Assembly (NCBI GenBank): GCA_963770295.1 | Contig: CAVYPA010000005.1 | Coordinates: 62,001 to 126,000 of the forward strand | Source: AWTP1-13 sp963770295 | GTDB lineage: Bacteria; Pseudomonadota; Alphaproteobacteria; Rhizobiales; Hyphomicrobiaceae | DNA length: 64,000 nucleotides | Direction of reading: 5' to 3' | Shown: positions 19,342 to 28,078 of the stretch, piece by piece | How positions within the stretch are numbered: position 1 is the first letter of the stretch | Layout: the number at the start of each line of letters is the position of its first letter | The notes under the pieces: generated by a model | Told to the model about the DNA's origin: nothing | Databases searched by the model: none | The model's input: the letters and a program-made list of their open reading frames with translations, nothing else | Made by a program: the position numbers and the translations under genes

Positions 19342-19369
19342 GGCGGACGTCCTCTATGGGACGTCCGCC
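19342..19369 (-). terminator. Hairpin downstream of sulfatase copy 2
   Basis: GGCGGACGTCC (19342-19352) pairs with GGACGTCCGCC (19359-19369). It matches the hairpin after copy 1 except for one loop base. It stands between the sulfatase and the HAD phosphatase gene, so it may attenuate rather than end transcription. Confidence 0.6.
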
Positions 19370-19396
19370 AACGCCTGCTCGCGCACGTGGCTCGGG

Positions 19397-21106
19397 CTAT
19401 TCGCTGGCGTGGCCGCTGTTGGCGGCTTTCACCTGCTCCAAGACTTGAGAGAGGTTGTAGCTTTCCGCCGCCTGCAGCGGCGGGTATTTTTCGTAAGAGC
19501 TCAGGTGCTCGAGCCAGAGCTGCTGACCGATGGGCAGCATGTTCCAGTCGTATTGGAAGGCCGTCATCGGCGCGCCGAGGGCGCCGCCCAGGCTCATCGC
19601 CGACTTCTGCTCAACGCCGACCGCCTGCTCAAAGGGATCGCGCTTGATGTTCTGCACCAAGGTGAAGTGGAAGGGGGTGAGCGGCATGATCCACCCCGCC
19701 GGCCCGGGCTGCGACATGGTGTAGTACATCTTCCAGTTCTTGTAGCGCACCGCCGACGGCGTGGCGCCGGAGAAGTAGTAGAAGTAGTCGCGGGCCGACT
19801 TCTCCGACTTGCCTTCGAGGTAGTCGCGCTGGTTGACGCCATCCAGCGTGGTCTTGACGATGCCGGGATACTGGCCGCCCTCGATCTGCTTCTTGAGGCC
19901 ATCGCCCTTGGGCCCACCGGCGATGTCGACCAGGGTCGGGACCCAGTCGAGCGCGGCGAACAGCTGATTGTGCACCGAGCCTGGCTTGATGTGGCCCGGC
20001 CAACGCACGACCATGGGGGCGCGGTAGCCGCCTTCCCAAGCCTCGCCCTTCTGCCCCTTGAACGGCGTGACGCCGCCGTCGGGGAAGGAGATCGTCTCGG
20101 CACCGTTGTCGGTGGTGAAGACGACGATGGTATTGTCGAGCTGCCCCATGGTCTCGAGTTTCTTGAGCACGTCGCCGATGTTGTCGTCCATCTGCTTCAT
20201 GCCGGCTTCGTTGACGCCCCAGTCCTTGCCGCCCCGCTCACCCAGCATGGCTTCGTACTTGGGTGGCAGCACGGTGACGACGTGCATGCGGGCCGGGTTG
20301 TACCAAACGAAGAAGGGCTTGTTCGTCTTCTTCGGGTCGTTGCGGTCGAGGAAGTCGATGACCTTGGTGGAGATCTCCTCGTCCACCGTCTTCGAGCGTT
20401 CCAGCGTCAGGGGGCCCTCGTCGCTGCAGTTCTGGTTCTTGGCCGTGCCGTCGGAGGATTTGCACGACAGCACGGGTCGTGGCGGCGTCAGGCAGCGGGT
20501 GGTCTTGGGATCGACGGCGCCGGAGACTTCCGAAAGGCCGGGGATCGGCGTGTTTTTGCAGGGTGGCGCTACGCCCTGGACATTCGGGTTTTTGTTGATG
20601 TCGGGGAAGCTCACCTGCTGCATGGCGTCGAGGTGATAGAGGTAGCCCCAGTATTCCTGGAAGCCGTGCGCCGTGGGCAGGGCTTCGGTGTGGTCGCCCA
20701 GGTGGTTCTTGCCGAACTCGCCGGTGGTGTAGCCGAGATCGTATAGGAACTTGGCAATGGCCGGCGTGCCGGGACGCAGGTAGGAGGGACTGCCCGGCAG
20801 TTGCGGTGGGATCATGCCGGTGCGCAAGGGGTACATGCCCGTGAAGAAGGCGTTGCGTCCCGACGTGCAGCTCTGCATGGCCACATAGTCCATGTAGATC
20901 GCGCCCTCGCGTCCGATGCGGTCGATATTGGGGGTTTCGCCGACCATCAGGCCGCGGTGATAGATGCTGGGCTGCATGAAGCCGATGTCATCGCCCATGA
21001 TGAAGAGGATATTGGGCTTGTCTTGTTGTTGTGCCGCTGCCGGTGCGCTCGCCGCCATAGCAACAACGAACGACGCGAGCAGGCCGCGCCAGATCTTTCT
21101 GCTCAT
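19397..21106 (-). CDS. Arylsulfatase copy 2, intact
   Basis: The 569-residue protein starts at ATG 21106 with GGAG close upstream. Signal peptide MSRKIWRGLLASFVVAMAAS ends at AAAQQQ. The metal-binding DD is in NILFIMGDDIGF, the formylglycine-site motif is SCTSGRNAFFTG, and further ligands lie in FTTDNGAE. It is a periplasmic sulfate-ester hydrolase; the substrate is unknown. An extra internal region with several cysteines (GVAPPCKNTP, CLTPP, CKSS, NCSDEG) could form disulfides. The longer frame to 21202 is not used because the signal peptide fits the internal ATG. Confidence 0.9.
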   Translation of the reverse strand: MSRKIWRGLLASFVVAMAASAPAAAQQQDKPNILFIMGDDIGFMQPSIYHRGLMVGETPNIDRIGREGAIYMDYVAMQSCTSGRNAFFTGMYPLRTGMIPPQLPGSPSYLRPGTPAIAKFLYDLGYTTGEFGKNHLGDHTEALPTAHGFQEYWGYLYHLDAMQQVSFPDINKNPNVQGVAPPCKNTPIPGLSEVSGAVDPKTTRCLTPPRPVLSCKSSDGTAKNQNCSDEGPLTLERSKTVDEEISTKVIDFLDRNDPKKTNKPFFVWYNPARMHVVTVLPPKYEAMLGERGGKDWGVNEAGMKQMDDNIGDVLKKLETMGQLDNTIVVFTTDNGAETISFPDGGVTPFKGQKGEAWEGGYRAPMVVRWPGHIKPGSVHNQLFAALDWVPTLVDIAGGPKGDGLKKQIEGGQYPGIVKTTLDGVNQRDYLEGKSEKSARDYFYYFSGATPSAVRYKNWKMYYTMSQPGPAGWIMPLTPFHFTLVQNIKRDPFEQAVGVEQKSAMSLGGALGAPMTAFQYDWNMLPIGQQLWLEHLSSYEKYPPLQAAESYNLSQVLEQVKAANSGHASE

Positions 21107-21758
21107 GCTCCAACCCCTTTGTGCCGATGACTGCCCGAGGCGGGCCGGCAGTCTGCGCCCGAGCGCCATTTTTAAGAGCGCAGGTGCGGGCCACAACTGC
21201 ACTTAGGGGCAGGACAAGAAGTAGAGCAACGAGCGACCCGGGATACGGCAACGCACTTGATGCCCAGCGGGGGGTAGGATGAATAAAAAGTCAGGGGGCC
21301 AGCCCCGAGCACAAATACACAGAACGCTGGATACGGATGGCCCCACTCTTGTGGCCAAGATCCTGTAGAAGCGTTGTCACAAGGCGAGCGTGGGGTGGTG
21401 GGCGTTTTCGACCAAGCGTTGACGCGCTTATCGGGTTTTTTTATTGCCGCGATTGCCGAGTGCGTGCTCATGCCCTTGTCGATCGTGCTCAGGGCCGGCC
21501 TATCTGTTGCGCGTGGGGGGGGTCTCGATCTGCTCGTTGCGCAAAGCGCCGCGTCCGATCGATATCCCGGTCCACGTCGTCGGTCTTGGCATGCCCTGTG
21601 CCCTGGCTCGCAAGCCATGCGCGAGTTCTCGGCGCGCGCGGGTTTTGCGCCGTCGTCTTCGCGGCAGTTTGGCGACAGGGCGAGTGTCAGTTGCCCGAGG
21701 ATCGTCGCCTGGTCGGCGGAATTCCGCCTGCAGCTACCGTTGTCGAGAATGGTGACCT
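21107..21758. other. Upstream part of cassette copy 2 and adjoining intergenic DNA
   Basis: Bases 21107-21382 belong to the duplicated cassette and must hold the sulfatase promoter. From 21383 to 21758 several frames are open but none is protein-like. Confidence 0.45.
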
Positions 21759-22403
21759 ATGACGAACTTGTTGCCGATCGTTCATGTCGTTGACGACGAC
21801 GCGTCGTTTCGCACGGCGATGGGCGAGCTGCTAAGCCTTTGCGGCTATCGCGTTGAGCTCGCCGGCTCGGCAGAACAGCTGCTGGCGTCTGCATTCGACC
21901 GGGAGCCCGCGTGCATTCTGCTCGACGTGAAGATGGCGGGAATAAGCGGACCGGAGCTGCAGGATCGCCTGACCGAGTTGGGCTGCCGACACCCGATTAT
22001 CTTCATTACGGGTCACGGCGATATTCCAACCAGCGTACAAGCCATTAAGGCGGGGGCGGAGGATTTTCTGACGAAGCCGGTAGCCAAGGAAAAACTCATC
22101 GATGTGATCAAGCGGGCGCTGAGGCGTTATGAAGACCAACGCGAGCGCGATGCTCGCATCGATACGCTACGCGTGCTGTTTTCACGGCTGACTATGCGCG
22201 AGCGCGAGGTGTTCGGCCTATTGGTGCGCGGTAAGCCCCACAAGCAGATTGCCTACGCCCTGGGTACGTCGGAACGAACAATCAAATTGCACCGGCACAA
22301 TGTGATGGAAAAGTTTCAGGTTCAGTCGCTGGCGGAGCTTGCCGTGATCGCCGAGCGCCTTGGCCTCCTAGCTGTATCTGAGCGCGCCAAAGAGCGCGCC
22401 TAA
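21759..22403 (+). CDS. FixJ/NarL-type response regulator
   Basis: A 214-residue regulator from ATG 21759. The receiver has HVVDDDASF, phosphorylation site Asp56 (LLDVKMAG) and Lys106 (FLTKPVAK). A LuxR-type helix-turn-helix (~142-190, LTMREREVFGLLVRG and GTSERTIKLHRHNVMEKF) binds DNA. No partner kinase is adjacent; FixJ-like orphans often work with distant PAS kinases. A single-domain receiver gene follows at 22630. Confidence 0.9.
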   Translation: MTNLLPIVHVVDDDASFRTAMGELLSLCGYRVELAGSAEQLLASAFDREPACILLDVKMAGISGPELQDRLTELGCRHPIIFITGHGDIPTSVQAIKAGAEDFLTKPVAKEKLIDVIKRALRRYEDQRERDARIDTLRVLFSRLTMREREVFGLLVRGKPHKQIAYALGTSERTIKLHRHNVMEKFQVQSLAELAVIAERLGLLAVSERAKERA

Positions 22404-22509
22404 TCCCGCGCCTCTCGGTACGTCGCCGTCCGCACCGGAGCGTGTCAAGCGGCCGCGATCGTTCAAAGTATGTGCCCAGCCTATCTCCAGCGCGCCTGCG
22501 TTGATACTT

Positions 22510-22546
22510 CCCATGGGGACAGGTCGCCTGCCCATAGGGACAGGTC
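22510..22546 (+). promoter_or_regulatory. Two 16-bp direct repeats spaced 21 bp, upstream of receiver gene
   Basis: CCCATGGGGACAGGTC (22510-22525) and CCCATAGGGACAGGTC (22531-22546) differ at one base and repeat with a 21-bp period, two helical turns. Further along, GTCATAAATCCT lies at 22565-22576. Similar boxes (CATATGGGCAGGTCTC at 59222 and GTCATAAAACCT at 59253) precede the broken paralogue at 59309, which supports a regulatory role. The binding protein is unknown. Confidence 0.45.
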
Positions 22547-22629
22547 TCGTTTGCCAGGCTTTCTGTCATAAATCCTGTCAGGTACCCGCCCGGTCCACTT
22601 CGGCGCGAAGGGACGGAAGCGAGGCGTGA

Positions 22630-22998
22630 ATGCCAAAGCGGCAAACGATCGTGGCGATCGTCGAGGATGATCCAAACATGCTCAGGGCCACCACGGACCT
22701 GTTGGACGCGCACGGCTTTGCAACGGTTGCCTTTACCTCCGCGGAAGATTTCCTCACGCGCGGGTTCGCCAAGCGGGTCGATTGTCTTCTCCTGGATATT
22801 GACCTCGGAGGCATGTCTGGCATTGACCTGCGGCGTCGACTCAGGGCCTCCGGATCCGCGCTTCCGATCATTTTTATGACGGCCATTGACGATGACGCCA
22901 CGGAACGGCAGGCCCTCGCGGCAGGATGCGCTGCATTTTTGCGCAAACCGTTCCCGCAAGGCGCGCTGATTGATGCGATTAGGAAAGCGATGGCTTAG
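22630..22998 (+). CDS. Single-domain response regulator (FixJ-type receiver)
   Basis: A 122-residue stand-alone receiver: acidic pocket in IVEDDPNM, phosphorylation site Asp56 (LLLDIDLGGMSG), Thr in FMTAIDDDA and Lys106 in LRKPFPQ. There is no output domain, so it would act by protein contact or in a phosphorelay, perhaps with the FixJ-like regulator 226 bases upstream. A frameshifted second copy lies at 59309-59675. Confidence 0.88.
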   Translation: MPKRQTIVAIVEDDPNMLRATTDLLDAHGFATVAFTSAEDFLTRGFAKRVDCLLLDIDLGGMSGIDLRRRLRASGSALPIIFMTAIDDDATERQALAAGCAAFLRKPFPQGALIDAIRKAMA

Positions 22999-23150
22999 CG
23001 TCGTCGCGCCGAACGGCTTGCCCCGATTGACGCGGGCTCGGCTTCGCCGCGCGCTTTGCGCAAAAAAATATTCACGATCGCAGCGGCTGAACCGCGTGCG
23101 TTTCGCCAGGGTCCGCTCGCCGGCTTGGCTTCGGCCGCAGCTTTCAACCC

Positions 23151-23396
23151 GTGCTGTCGATCTTCAACGACAAGACGCCGCCCACGAGTGCCGTGCTCGT
23201 GCTCAACAACCCTCGTCTCGAGGGCAAAAACCTGACCTACGATGTGCGCACCCTCAAGGGCGATCTGCCCGCCAGCGGAATCGAGGGCACTCTGTTCATC
23301 GATGGCAGCAGTGGATATTGCGATCCGGGCTACGGCAGGGGTGATCCAGGCTATCTGTGCTGGGCGCAAAAGGCCTTTGCCGACGACACCCCGTAG
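23151..23396 (+). CDS. Hypothetical protein fragment
   Basis: The protein-like stretch VLVLNNPRLEGKNLTYDVRT and LFIDGSSGYCDPGYGRGDPG has no ATG start; GTG 23151 is the first usable codon and an in-frame TGA lies ~50 bases further upstream. There is no signal peptide or ribosome site. It may be the C-terminal remnant of a longer exported protein. Confidence 0.35.
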   Translation: MLSIFNDKTPPTSAVLVLNNPRLEGKNLTYDVRTLKGDLPASGIEGTLFIDGSSGYCDPGYGRGDPGYLCWAQKAFADDTP

Positions 23397-23902
23397 CTGG
23401 CACCGCGGTCATTGTCGTCGGCTGCCGTAGGGCCCACGACCTAACACGACGCGCTGCCTGCGACGCCCAGCCGTACTGGTCTTGCGTTCTGGCGTCATGG
23501 CGACGCGGCTCAATTTCGTGCTGCCCCGCCCATTGGCGGAGCTGTTCAGGACCAAGATGAGGAAGGGGGCAGCTAAGGATTTCGGTTGCCGTAGGGCTCA
23601 GCATGCGTGCGAACAGGGGGCCACGTTTGCCTCAAGGCGCTGCGTGGCCTTAAGAGCTTGTCTGGTGCGGGCTCACGCAACGCGTTCCGGTCGATGCGCG
23701 ACTCAACCTTGCCCCAGATATGAGCTGCAGCACGATGAAGTTCTGATGACACTTGGGTGGCAGCCAGCGCCGCGTTGGAATTTTGCGTACACCTCTTCCA
23801 GGGACCGTGACCTCGCCACAGCCTGCAATATCGGCGTCGCGTCGGTTTGCCATCCTTGGCGTTGCAAATCAGCTGCGCCCGGTTTGGCAGAGCTCGTCAT
23901 AA
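23397..23902. other. Intergenic region, no gene recognised
   Basis: A minus-strand frame (23703-23936) reads protein-like only for a short part (ILQAVARSRSLEEVYAKFQR). It has no family match or ribosome site and could be a relic. Nothing else was seen. Confidence 0.4.
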
Positions 23903-24880
23903 ATGCGGATTTCTGATCGCTTCGATTGCCTGGCACGCCTCGGCTGGCGCAGGGTCGGCATGGCCGGCAGTCTCATGCTGTTGGCGGCCGCTTTGGTCGC
24001 CCTGGGCGGTATGTTGCGCGACATCGACCTCGACCAGGTCGTTGCCGCAATCCGGGCCACGCCGCTCCACGCCGCGCTTGGAGCCTGCGCACTTGTTTCA
24101 ATCGGTTACGGCACGCTCGCCTTCTATGACTACGTCGCCCTGCGTGCCGTCGGCCGGCGCGAGGTGCCATACGCCGTAGCCGCTTTCGCTGGTTTCACCG
24201 CCTCAGCGATTGGATCTGGCCTGGGTGCCGGCTTGCTGAGCGGTGGGGCGGTGCGGTTTCGGATCTACTCCCCATGGGGATTGGGTCTCGTCGAGGTGAC
24301 GAAGATCGGCTTTATCACCGGCCTGACGTTCTGGCTCGGGACTTTGAGCGCTCTGGGCTTTGCTTTGGCCCTGGCGCCGGAGCAGGCGGCAACGGCAACG
24401 AAACTCCCGCACTGGGCCAATCAGGCGCTGGGGTTCCTCGCGCTTCTCAGCGTGGCTGGATACATCGCCTGGCTGATGCGGGGACCACGCGCCATTGGTG
24501 CTGCCAATTTCCGTCTGGAGTTGCCGGCTGCGGGACTGACTTTTGTCCAGATTGCCGTCGGCGTTCTCGACCTCGCGGTCGGTTCCATGGCCACCTATGT
24601 GCTGTTACCGGCGGCGCCGTCGACCGATTATCTGGCCGTTGCGGTGGCCTACGTGATGGCCGCGCTGTTTGGCTTTTTGTGCCATGCACCCGCCAGCTTG
24701 GGGGCGTTCGAAGTGGCCATGCTTGTCTTGCTGCCGCAGTATCAAAAGGAAGCACTCTTGGGATCGCTGCTCATCTTGCACGTCTTATACGTGGTGCTGC
24801 CCCTCACCATAGCGCTGGTCGCGCTCGGTGTGCGCGAGGCAAGATTGGGCAAGGCGGAGGCGCTGGCAGAGCTGCGGTGA
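23903..24880 (+). CDS. UPF0104/YbhN-like integral membrane protein (lysylphosphatidylglycerol synthase TM region)
   Basis: The 325-residue protein has about eight hydrophobic helices starting with MLLAAALVALGGML. It carries hallmarks of the UPF0104/LPG-synthase membrane domain: SIGYGTLAFYDYVALRAVG, GSGLGAGLLSGGAVRFRIY and ALFGFLCHAPASLGAFEVAM. It probably lacks a catalytic soluble domain, so lipid flipping or an unknown envelope role is likelier than lysyl transfer. Confidence 0.82.
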   Translation: MRISDRFDCLARLGWRRVGMAGSLMLLAAALVALGGMLRDIDLDQVVAAIRATPLHAALGACALVSIGYGTLAFYDYVALRAVGRREVPYAVAAFAGFTASAIGSGLGAGLLSGGAVRFRIYSPWGLGLVEVTKIGFITGLTFWLGTLSALGFALALAPEQAATATKLPHWANQALGFLALLSVAGYIAWLMRGPRAIGAANFRLELPAAGLTFVQIAVGVLDLAVGSMATYVLLPAAPSTDYLAVAVAYVMAALFGFLCHAPASLGAFEVAMLVLLPQYQKEALLGSLLILHVLYVVLPLTIALVALGVREARLGKAEALAELR

Positions 24881-24945
24881 GACACTACGCCCCTGGTCGT
24901 TCGGCGCGATCGCGACCCCAGCTCGGCAGACCGCGACGTTCCCGA

Positions 24946-25587
24946 CTATGCTTGCAGCATGTGCACGAGCGCGTGCTCGGCCAGGCGTCGCAACTCTTTG
25001 CGTGTGGCGCCATAGCGTGATCGAATGGCCAAGGTGTGCAGAAGCGCGGAGGCGATCTCGGCGAGCGTGCGGGGGTTGGCCGTTGCCGGCAGCTCGCCCT
25101 GCTCGACGGCACGCGCGATGCGACGCTCGAACTCCTTGTCGATCCTGCGCAAGCCATGCTCGAAGGCGGCGCGGATGCGAGGTTCGCTGACGGACTCGAC
25201 CGCCGCGGTGCTGATGCCGAAACAGCCGCGCGGCGCGCCGCTCGGCGGAAAATACAGGGACAGCGCGAAATCGTAGATGCGCATCAGCGCTTCAGCGAGC
25301 GGCTCGTCGCGGGACAAAAGCGCGCGCATTGCCACAAGGGCCTGGTCCCAATAGCTCTCGAGCGCCTTGAGATAGAGGGCCTGCTTGTCGCCGAAGGCCG
25401 CATAGAGGCTGGGTCGGTTCATGCCCATGGCGACAGCAAGGTCGTCGAGCGACGTGCCCGAGTAGCCGTGGGTCCAAAACGCTTCGAGCGCTTGGCGCAA
25501 GGCCAGTTCGGGATCGTAGGTGCGCGGGCGACCGCGGGGTCGCTTGCTCGAGGCCACGCTGGCCGCTTTCGCTTTTTTTTGTACCAT
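24946..25587 (-). CDS. TetR/AcrR-family transcriptional regulator
   Basis: A 213-residue repressor. After a basic N-terminus (KRPRGRPRTYD) the helix-turn-helix (~45-75) reads TSLDDLAVAMGMNRPSLYAAF and is followed by GDKQALYLKAL. The C-terminal ligand domain has a Cys in GCFGISTAAVE. It is divergent from the glutathione transferase gene, 80 bases apart, so it probably controls that gene and itself in response to an electrophile. Confidence 0.9.
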   Translation of the reverse strand: MVQKKAKAASVASSKRPRGRPRTYDPELALRQALEAFWTHGYSGTSLDDLAVAMGMNRPSLYAAFGDKQALYLKALESYWDQALVAMRALLSRDEPLAEALMRIYDFALSLYFPPSGAPRGCFGISTAAVESVSEPRIRAAFEHGLRRIDKEFERRIARAVEQGELPATANPRTLAEIASALLHTLAIRSRYGATRKELRRLAEHALVHMLQA

Positions 25588-25647
25588 TTCGCAATTAATT
25601 CTTGACTGCTGCGTCTGTCGGAATTTAAATGCGGATCAGTACAAAAA
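25576..25647 (+). promoter_or_regulatory. GST promoter and flanking inverted repeat in the tetR/GST gap
   Basis: TTGACT (25602-25607), 17 bases and TTAAAT (25625-25630) form a good sigma70-type promoter reading toward the GST gene. It is flanked by TTTTTGTAC (25576-25584) and GTACAAAAA (25639-25647), an inverted repeat with a 54-base gap. The left arm lies in the first codons of tetR. The promoter is well supported; the repeat as operator is a guess. Confidence 0.55.
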
Positions 25648-25666
25648 CAAGCCTTTGGAGACCGAC

Positions 25667-26302
25667 ATGGACCTTTACTTCTCCCCGTTGGCATGTTCGA
25701 TGGCCGCACGCATTGCCCTCTATGAGGCGGGGGCGGCCGCCAATTTCATTGAGGTGGATCCGAAGTCGAAGCGCACGCGCGACGGCGTCGACTATAGGAC
25801 CGTCAACCCGCTGGGCCTTGTCCCGGCCCTGCGCACCGACGGCGGCACGGTCCTCCTGGAAAATGCGGCGATTTTGCAGTTCATTGCCGACCAGCATCCC
25901 GCGGCGGGATTGGCGCCAGGCGGTGGCCTCCTGCGCGCCCAATTGCAGCAATGGCTGTCATTTATCGGCACGGAGCTGCACAAGGCGCTGTTCATACCTC
26001 TGTTCGACAAGGCCCTTGCCGATACCACCAAGGCAAAGGTGCTGGAGACCGGCGGCCGGCGCTTGAGCTATCTCGACGGTCACCTGACGGGACGCGACGT
26101 CCTGCTCGAGGAATTCAGCGTGGCCGACGCCTACCTGTTCACGGTCTTGAACTGGAACATCGCGACGCCCGTGACCTTGCGGTCGTGGCCCTCGGTTGAG
26201 AGTTACTACGGCCGCATGAAGGAGCGGCCGGCAATCGCGCGGGCGCTCAAAGAGGAGTTTGCGCTTTACGCCGAGGAACAGAAGCGCCACAAGGCCGCAT
26301 GA
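25667..26302 (+). CDS. Glutathione S-transferase
   Basis: A 211-residue protein from ATG 25667 with TTGGAG upstream. The N-terminal thioredoxin-like domain begins MDLYFSPLACSMAARIALYE, where Ser/Cys at 10-11 is the usual thiol-activating position, and has the cis-Pro in NPLGLVPAL and LLENAAILQFIAD for glutathione binding. The C-terminal helical domain contains the conserved FSVADAYLF. It conjugates glutathione to electrophiles in the cytosol. It is probably repressed by the divergent TetR regulator. The 3' end runs into a 12-bp tandem repeat. Confidence 0.92.
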   Translation: MDLYFSPLACSMAARIALYEAGAAANFIEVDPKSKRTRDGVDYRTVNPLGLVPALRTDGGTVLLENAAILQFIADQHPAAGLAPGGGLLRAQLQQWLSFIGTELHKALFIPLFDKALADTTKAKVLETGGRRLSYLDGHLTGRDVLLEEFSVADAYLFTVLNWNIATPVTLRSWPSVESYYGRMKERPAIARALKEEFALYAEEQKRHKAA

Positions 26303-26328
26303 TGGGCCGCATGACGGGCCGCATGAAG
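26293..26328 (+). repeat. Three 12-bp tandem units at the GST stop codon
   Basis: GGCCGCATGATG, GGCCGCATGACG and GGCCGCATGAAG follow one another; the GST stop TGA is inside the first unit. This looks like replication slippage. Confidence 0.7.
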
Positions 26329-26505
26329 GTCGGCATACCCCTCGCTCTCTTCTCGGCGGCGAGTTAAGGGGACGGACCCGGGCCCCGGCCTGGGTTCGAC
26401 CGCCGCCGCCTTTGCAGCGTCGGCCGCGGTTGCCGGAAAGACACGGTAGATTTATGCTGCCCGGCCCGCGCTTGCGGTTGCAACGCAAAAGATCGGGGAG
26501 GGTCA

Positions 26506-26994
26506 ATGGACGGTGGCTGCATCTGTCGGCAACTGCGGTATCGCTTGCATGGAACGCCGCTGATCGTGCACGCCTGTCATTGTCGTTGGTGCCAGCGGGA
26601 GACGGGGACGGCGCACGCACTCAACGCGCTCTACGAGGCGGACCGCGTCATTCACATCGCCGGTGAGCCCGCGATTGTCGACACGCCGTCGGCCAGCGGG
26701 GGCGGGCAGAAGGTCGCGCGCTGTCCAGCCTGCAAGGTTGCGATCTGGAGCAACTACCCCCAGGCGGGTGCGGCCGTGCGCTTTGTGCGCGTAGGCACGC
26801 TGGATGAACCGGATCGGTGTCCCCCGGACATCCATATCTTTACCGCATCGAAGCAACCCTGGGTCGTTCTGCCGCCGGGCGCGCTGGCCGTTCCGGAGTT
26901 TTACGAGCTCGAGGCGGTCTGGCCTGCGGAGAGCTTGGAGCGGCGACGGATCCTGCGCGAGCGCCGACAGGCCCAGCGCCCGAGCGGGGCGTGA
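26506..26994 (+). CDS. GFA/CENP-V family zinc protein (glutathione-dependent formaldehyde-activating-like)
   Basis: A 162-residue protein with the family's cysteine pattern: GGCICRQLRY (Cys5, Cys7), HACHCRWCQRETG (Cys24, 26 and 29) and ARCPACKVAIWSNY. These bind zinc in a beta-tent fold. Members form S-hydroxymethylglutathione or have unknown roles. It stands on the same strand 200 bases after the GST gene and could be part of a thiol/aldehyde detoxification group. Confidence 0.82.
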   Translation: MDGGCICRQLRYRLHGTPLIVHACHCRWCQRETGTAHALNALYEADRVIHIAGEPAIVDTPSASGGGQKVARCPACKVAIWSNYPQAGAAVRFVRVGTLDEPDRCPPDIHIFTASKQPWVVLPPGALAVPEFYELEAVWPAESLERRRILRERRQAQRPSGA

Positions 26995-27228
26995 CGCACC
27001 AACTCCGCGCGGAGCTAACGCCTGCGCGCGTCCTCTGGACAATTGCGGCTCGGCTTGACGAGGAGGCGGGAGCAATGGCCCCTTCGCGAAGCGAATCGCC
27101 GATTTCGGCCGGAAAGTCTGCCGTGCAGGCAGCCGAAACCGCCGGCAGCCAATGGCCTGCTACCGGCGGTCCAACAACTAAAGCGTCAAGACACCCCTGC
27201 GCCAACAGGGGGCTTAGAGACCCTTGCG

Positions 27229-27537
27229 CTATGGCTTCTTCCCGCCGGGTGGGGCGAAGGCTCCGCTGCTGAAGATGTCAGAGGCCCTGGCATAGCGCGA
27301 GGCGTCGAGCTGCTGGAAGAAGTTTCCGGCTGTGAACCGTTCGTCGCCGGACATGCAACTGTCATAGACCCGGAGCGTGGTGCGATTGAGATCTACCATC
27401 TGCTCGGGGGTTAGTTGCGCGAACGCCTCGCGGTCGAGCTTGGTCCAAAATGCCTTATATTGGTCGGCGCAGTCAGCTGCTAGCGCAGGTGCACTGAGCG
27501 CGCCCGCGGCTAGAAAGGCAAGCACTAGACGTTTCAT
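27229..27537 (-). CDS. Small exported protein
   Basis: A 102-residue protein. ATG 27537 has GAGGAG seven bases upstream, and a signal peptide MKRLVLAFLAAGALSAPALA ends before ADCADQYK. The mature part has two cysteines and is helical. No family was recognised. Confidence 0.65.
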   Translation of the reverse strand: MKRLVLAFLAAGALSAPALAADCADQYKAFWTKLDREAFAQLTPEQMVDLNRTTLRVYDSCMSGDERFTAGNFFQQLDASRYARASDIFSSGAFAPPGGKKP

Positions 27538-28078
27538 GTTCGCTCCTCGCGGCCACAATTGATCCTAGCCGTCACTGTCACCGCATTCGATCGTGCGACA
27601 TATCCGGGGAAACCACGAAGATGGCGTACGGTAACATCCCGCGGCGACCTCACGCGCAAGCGTATCTTGGGCCTGGCGCGGGTGGGCTCGCGCTCCTTGA
27701 TGTCAAGGCTTGGCTTGACCCAAGAAGGACACTGGCCACATGGGCGCGCGCCGGTGGGGCCGGCTCAACCCGGGTTTGCCAACGGAGTTTGCTTGCGACT
27801 GCCGTGCGCGCCTCGCCCTTGCGGCGGTCGGGTCCTGGCTTTCGACAGGGACGGAGGCGTTGCACAACGATGTCCCCGCGGATCTGCCGGCACCGCTGCA
27901 CCGGCAATCGGGATGGTGAGGGTTGCTCTCTCCAGCCGGCGTTCGGTCCGGCGCGCAGCCAGCGCTTGATCGGTCGACGGGGCTCTTGGGTCCGGCGCCA
28001 AGGCGGTCGGGCGGCAACGGCCGTGGCTCCGATAGGCGCTGCCCTCGGACAGGGCCGCAATCAGCAAGGGAGACACGC
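27538..28078. other. Intergenic region, no gene recognised
   Basis: Long open frames exist because of high GC content, but none reads like protein and no hairpin or repeat stands out. Confidence 0.45.

Larger units (their letters stand above)
19342..21382. repeat. Duplicated sulfatase cassette, copy 2
   Basis: This is the partner of 7594-9639: same orientation, ~2.04 kb, near-identical. The flanks differ: HAD phosphatase on the left and the FixJ-like region on the right. The coding part is the better conserved; the ~150 bases at the right end have more small differences and gaps. Confidence 0.85.

Noticed and set aside
18998..20746. 582-codon plus-strand open frame (and its counterpart 8083-9381)
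   Set aside because: These are antisense to the duplicated sulfatase genes. They are long only because of the GC-rich third positions of the sense frame and have no family features.
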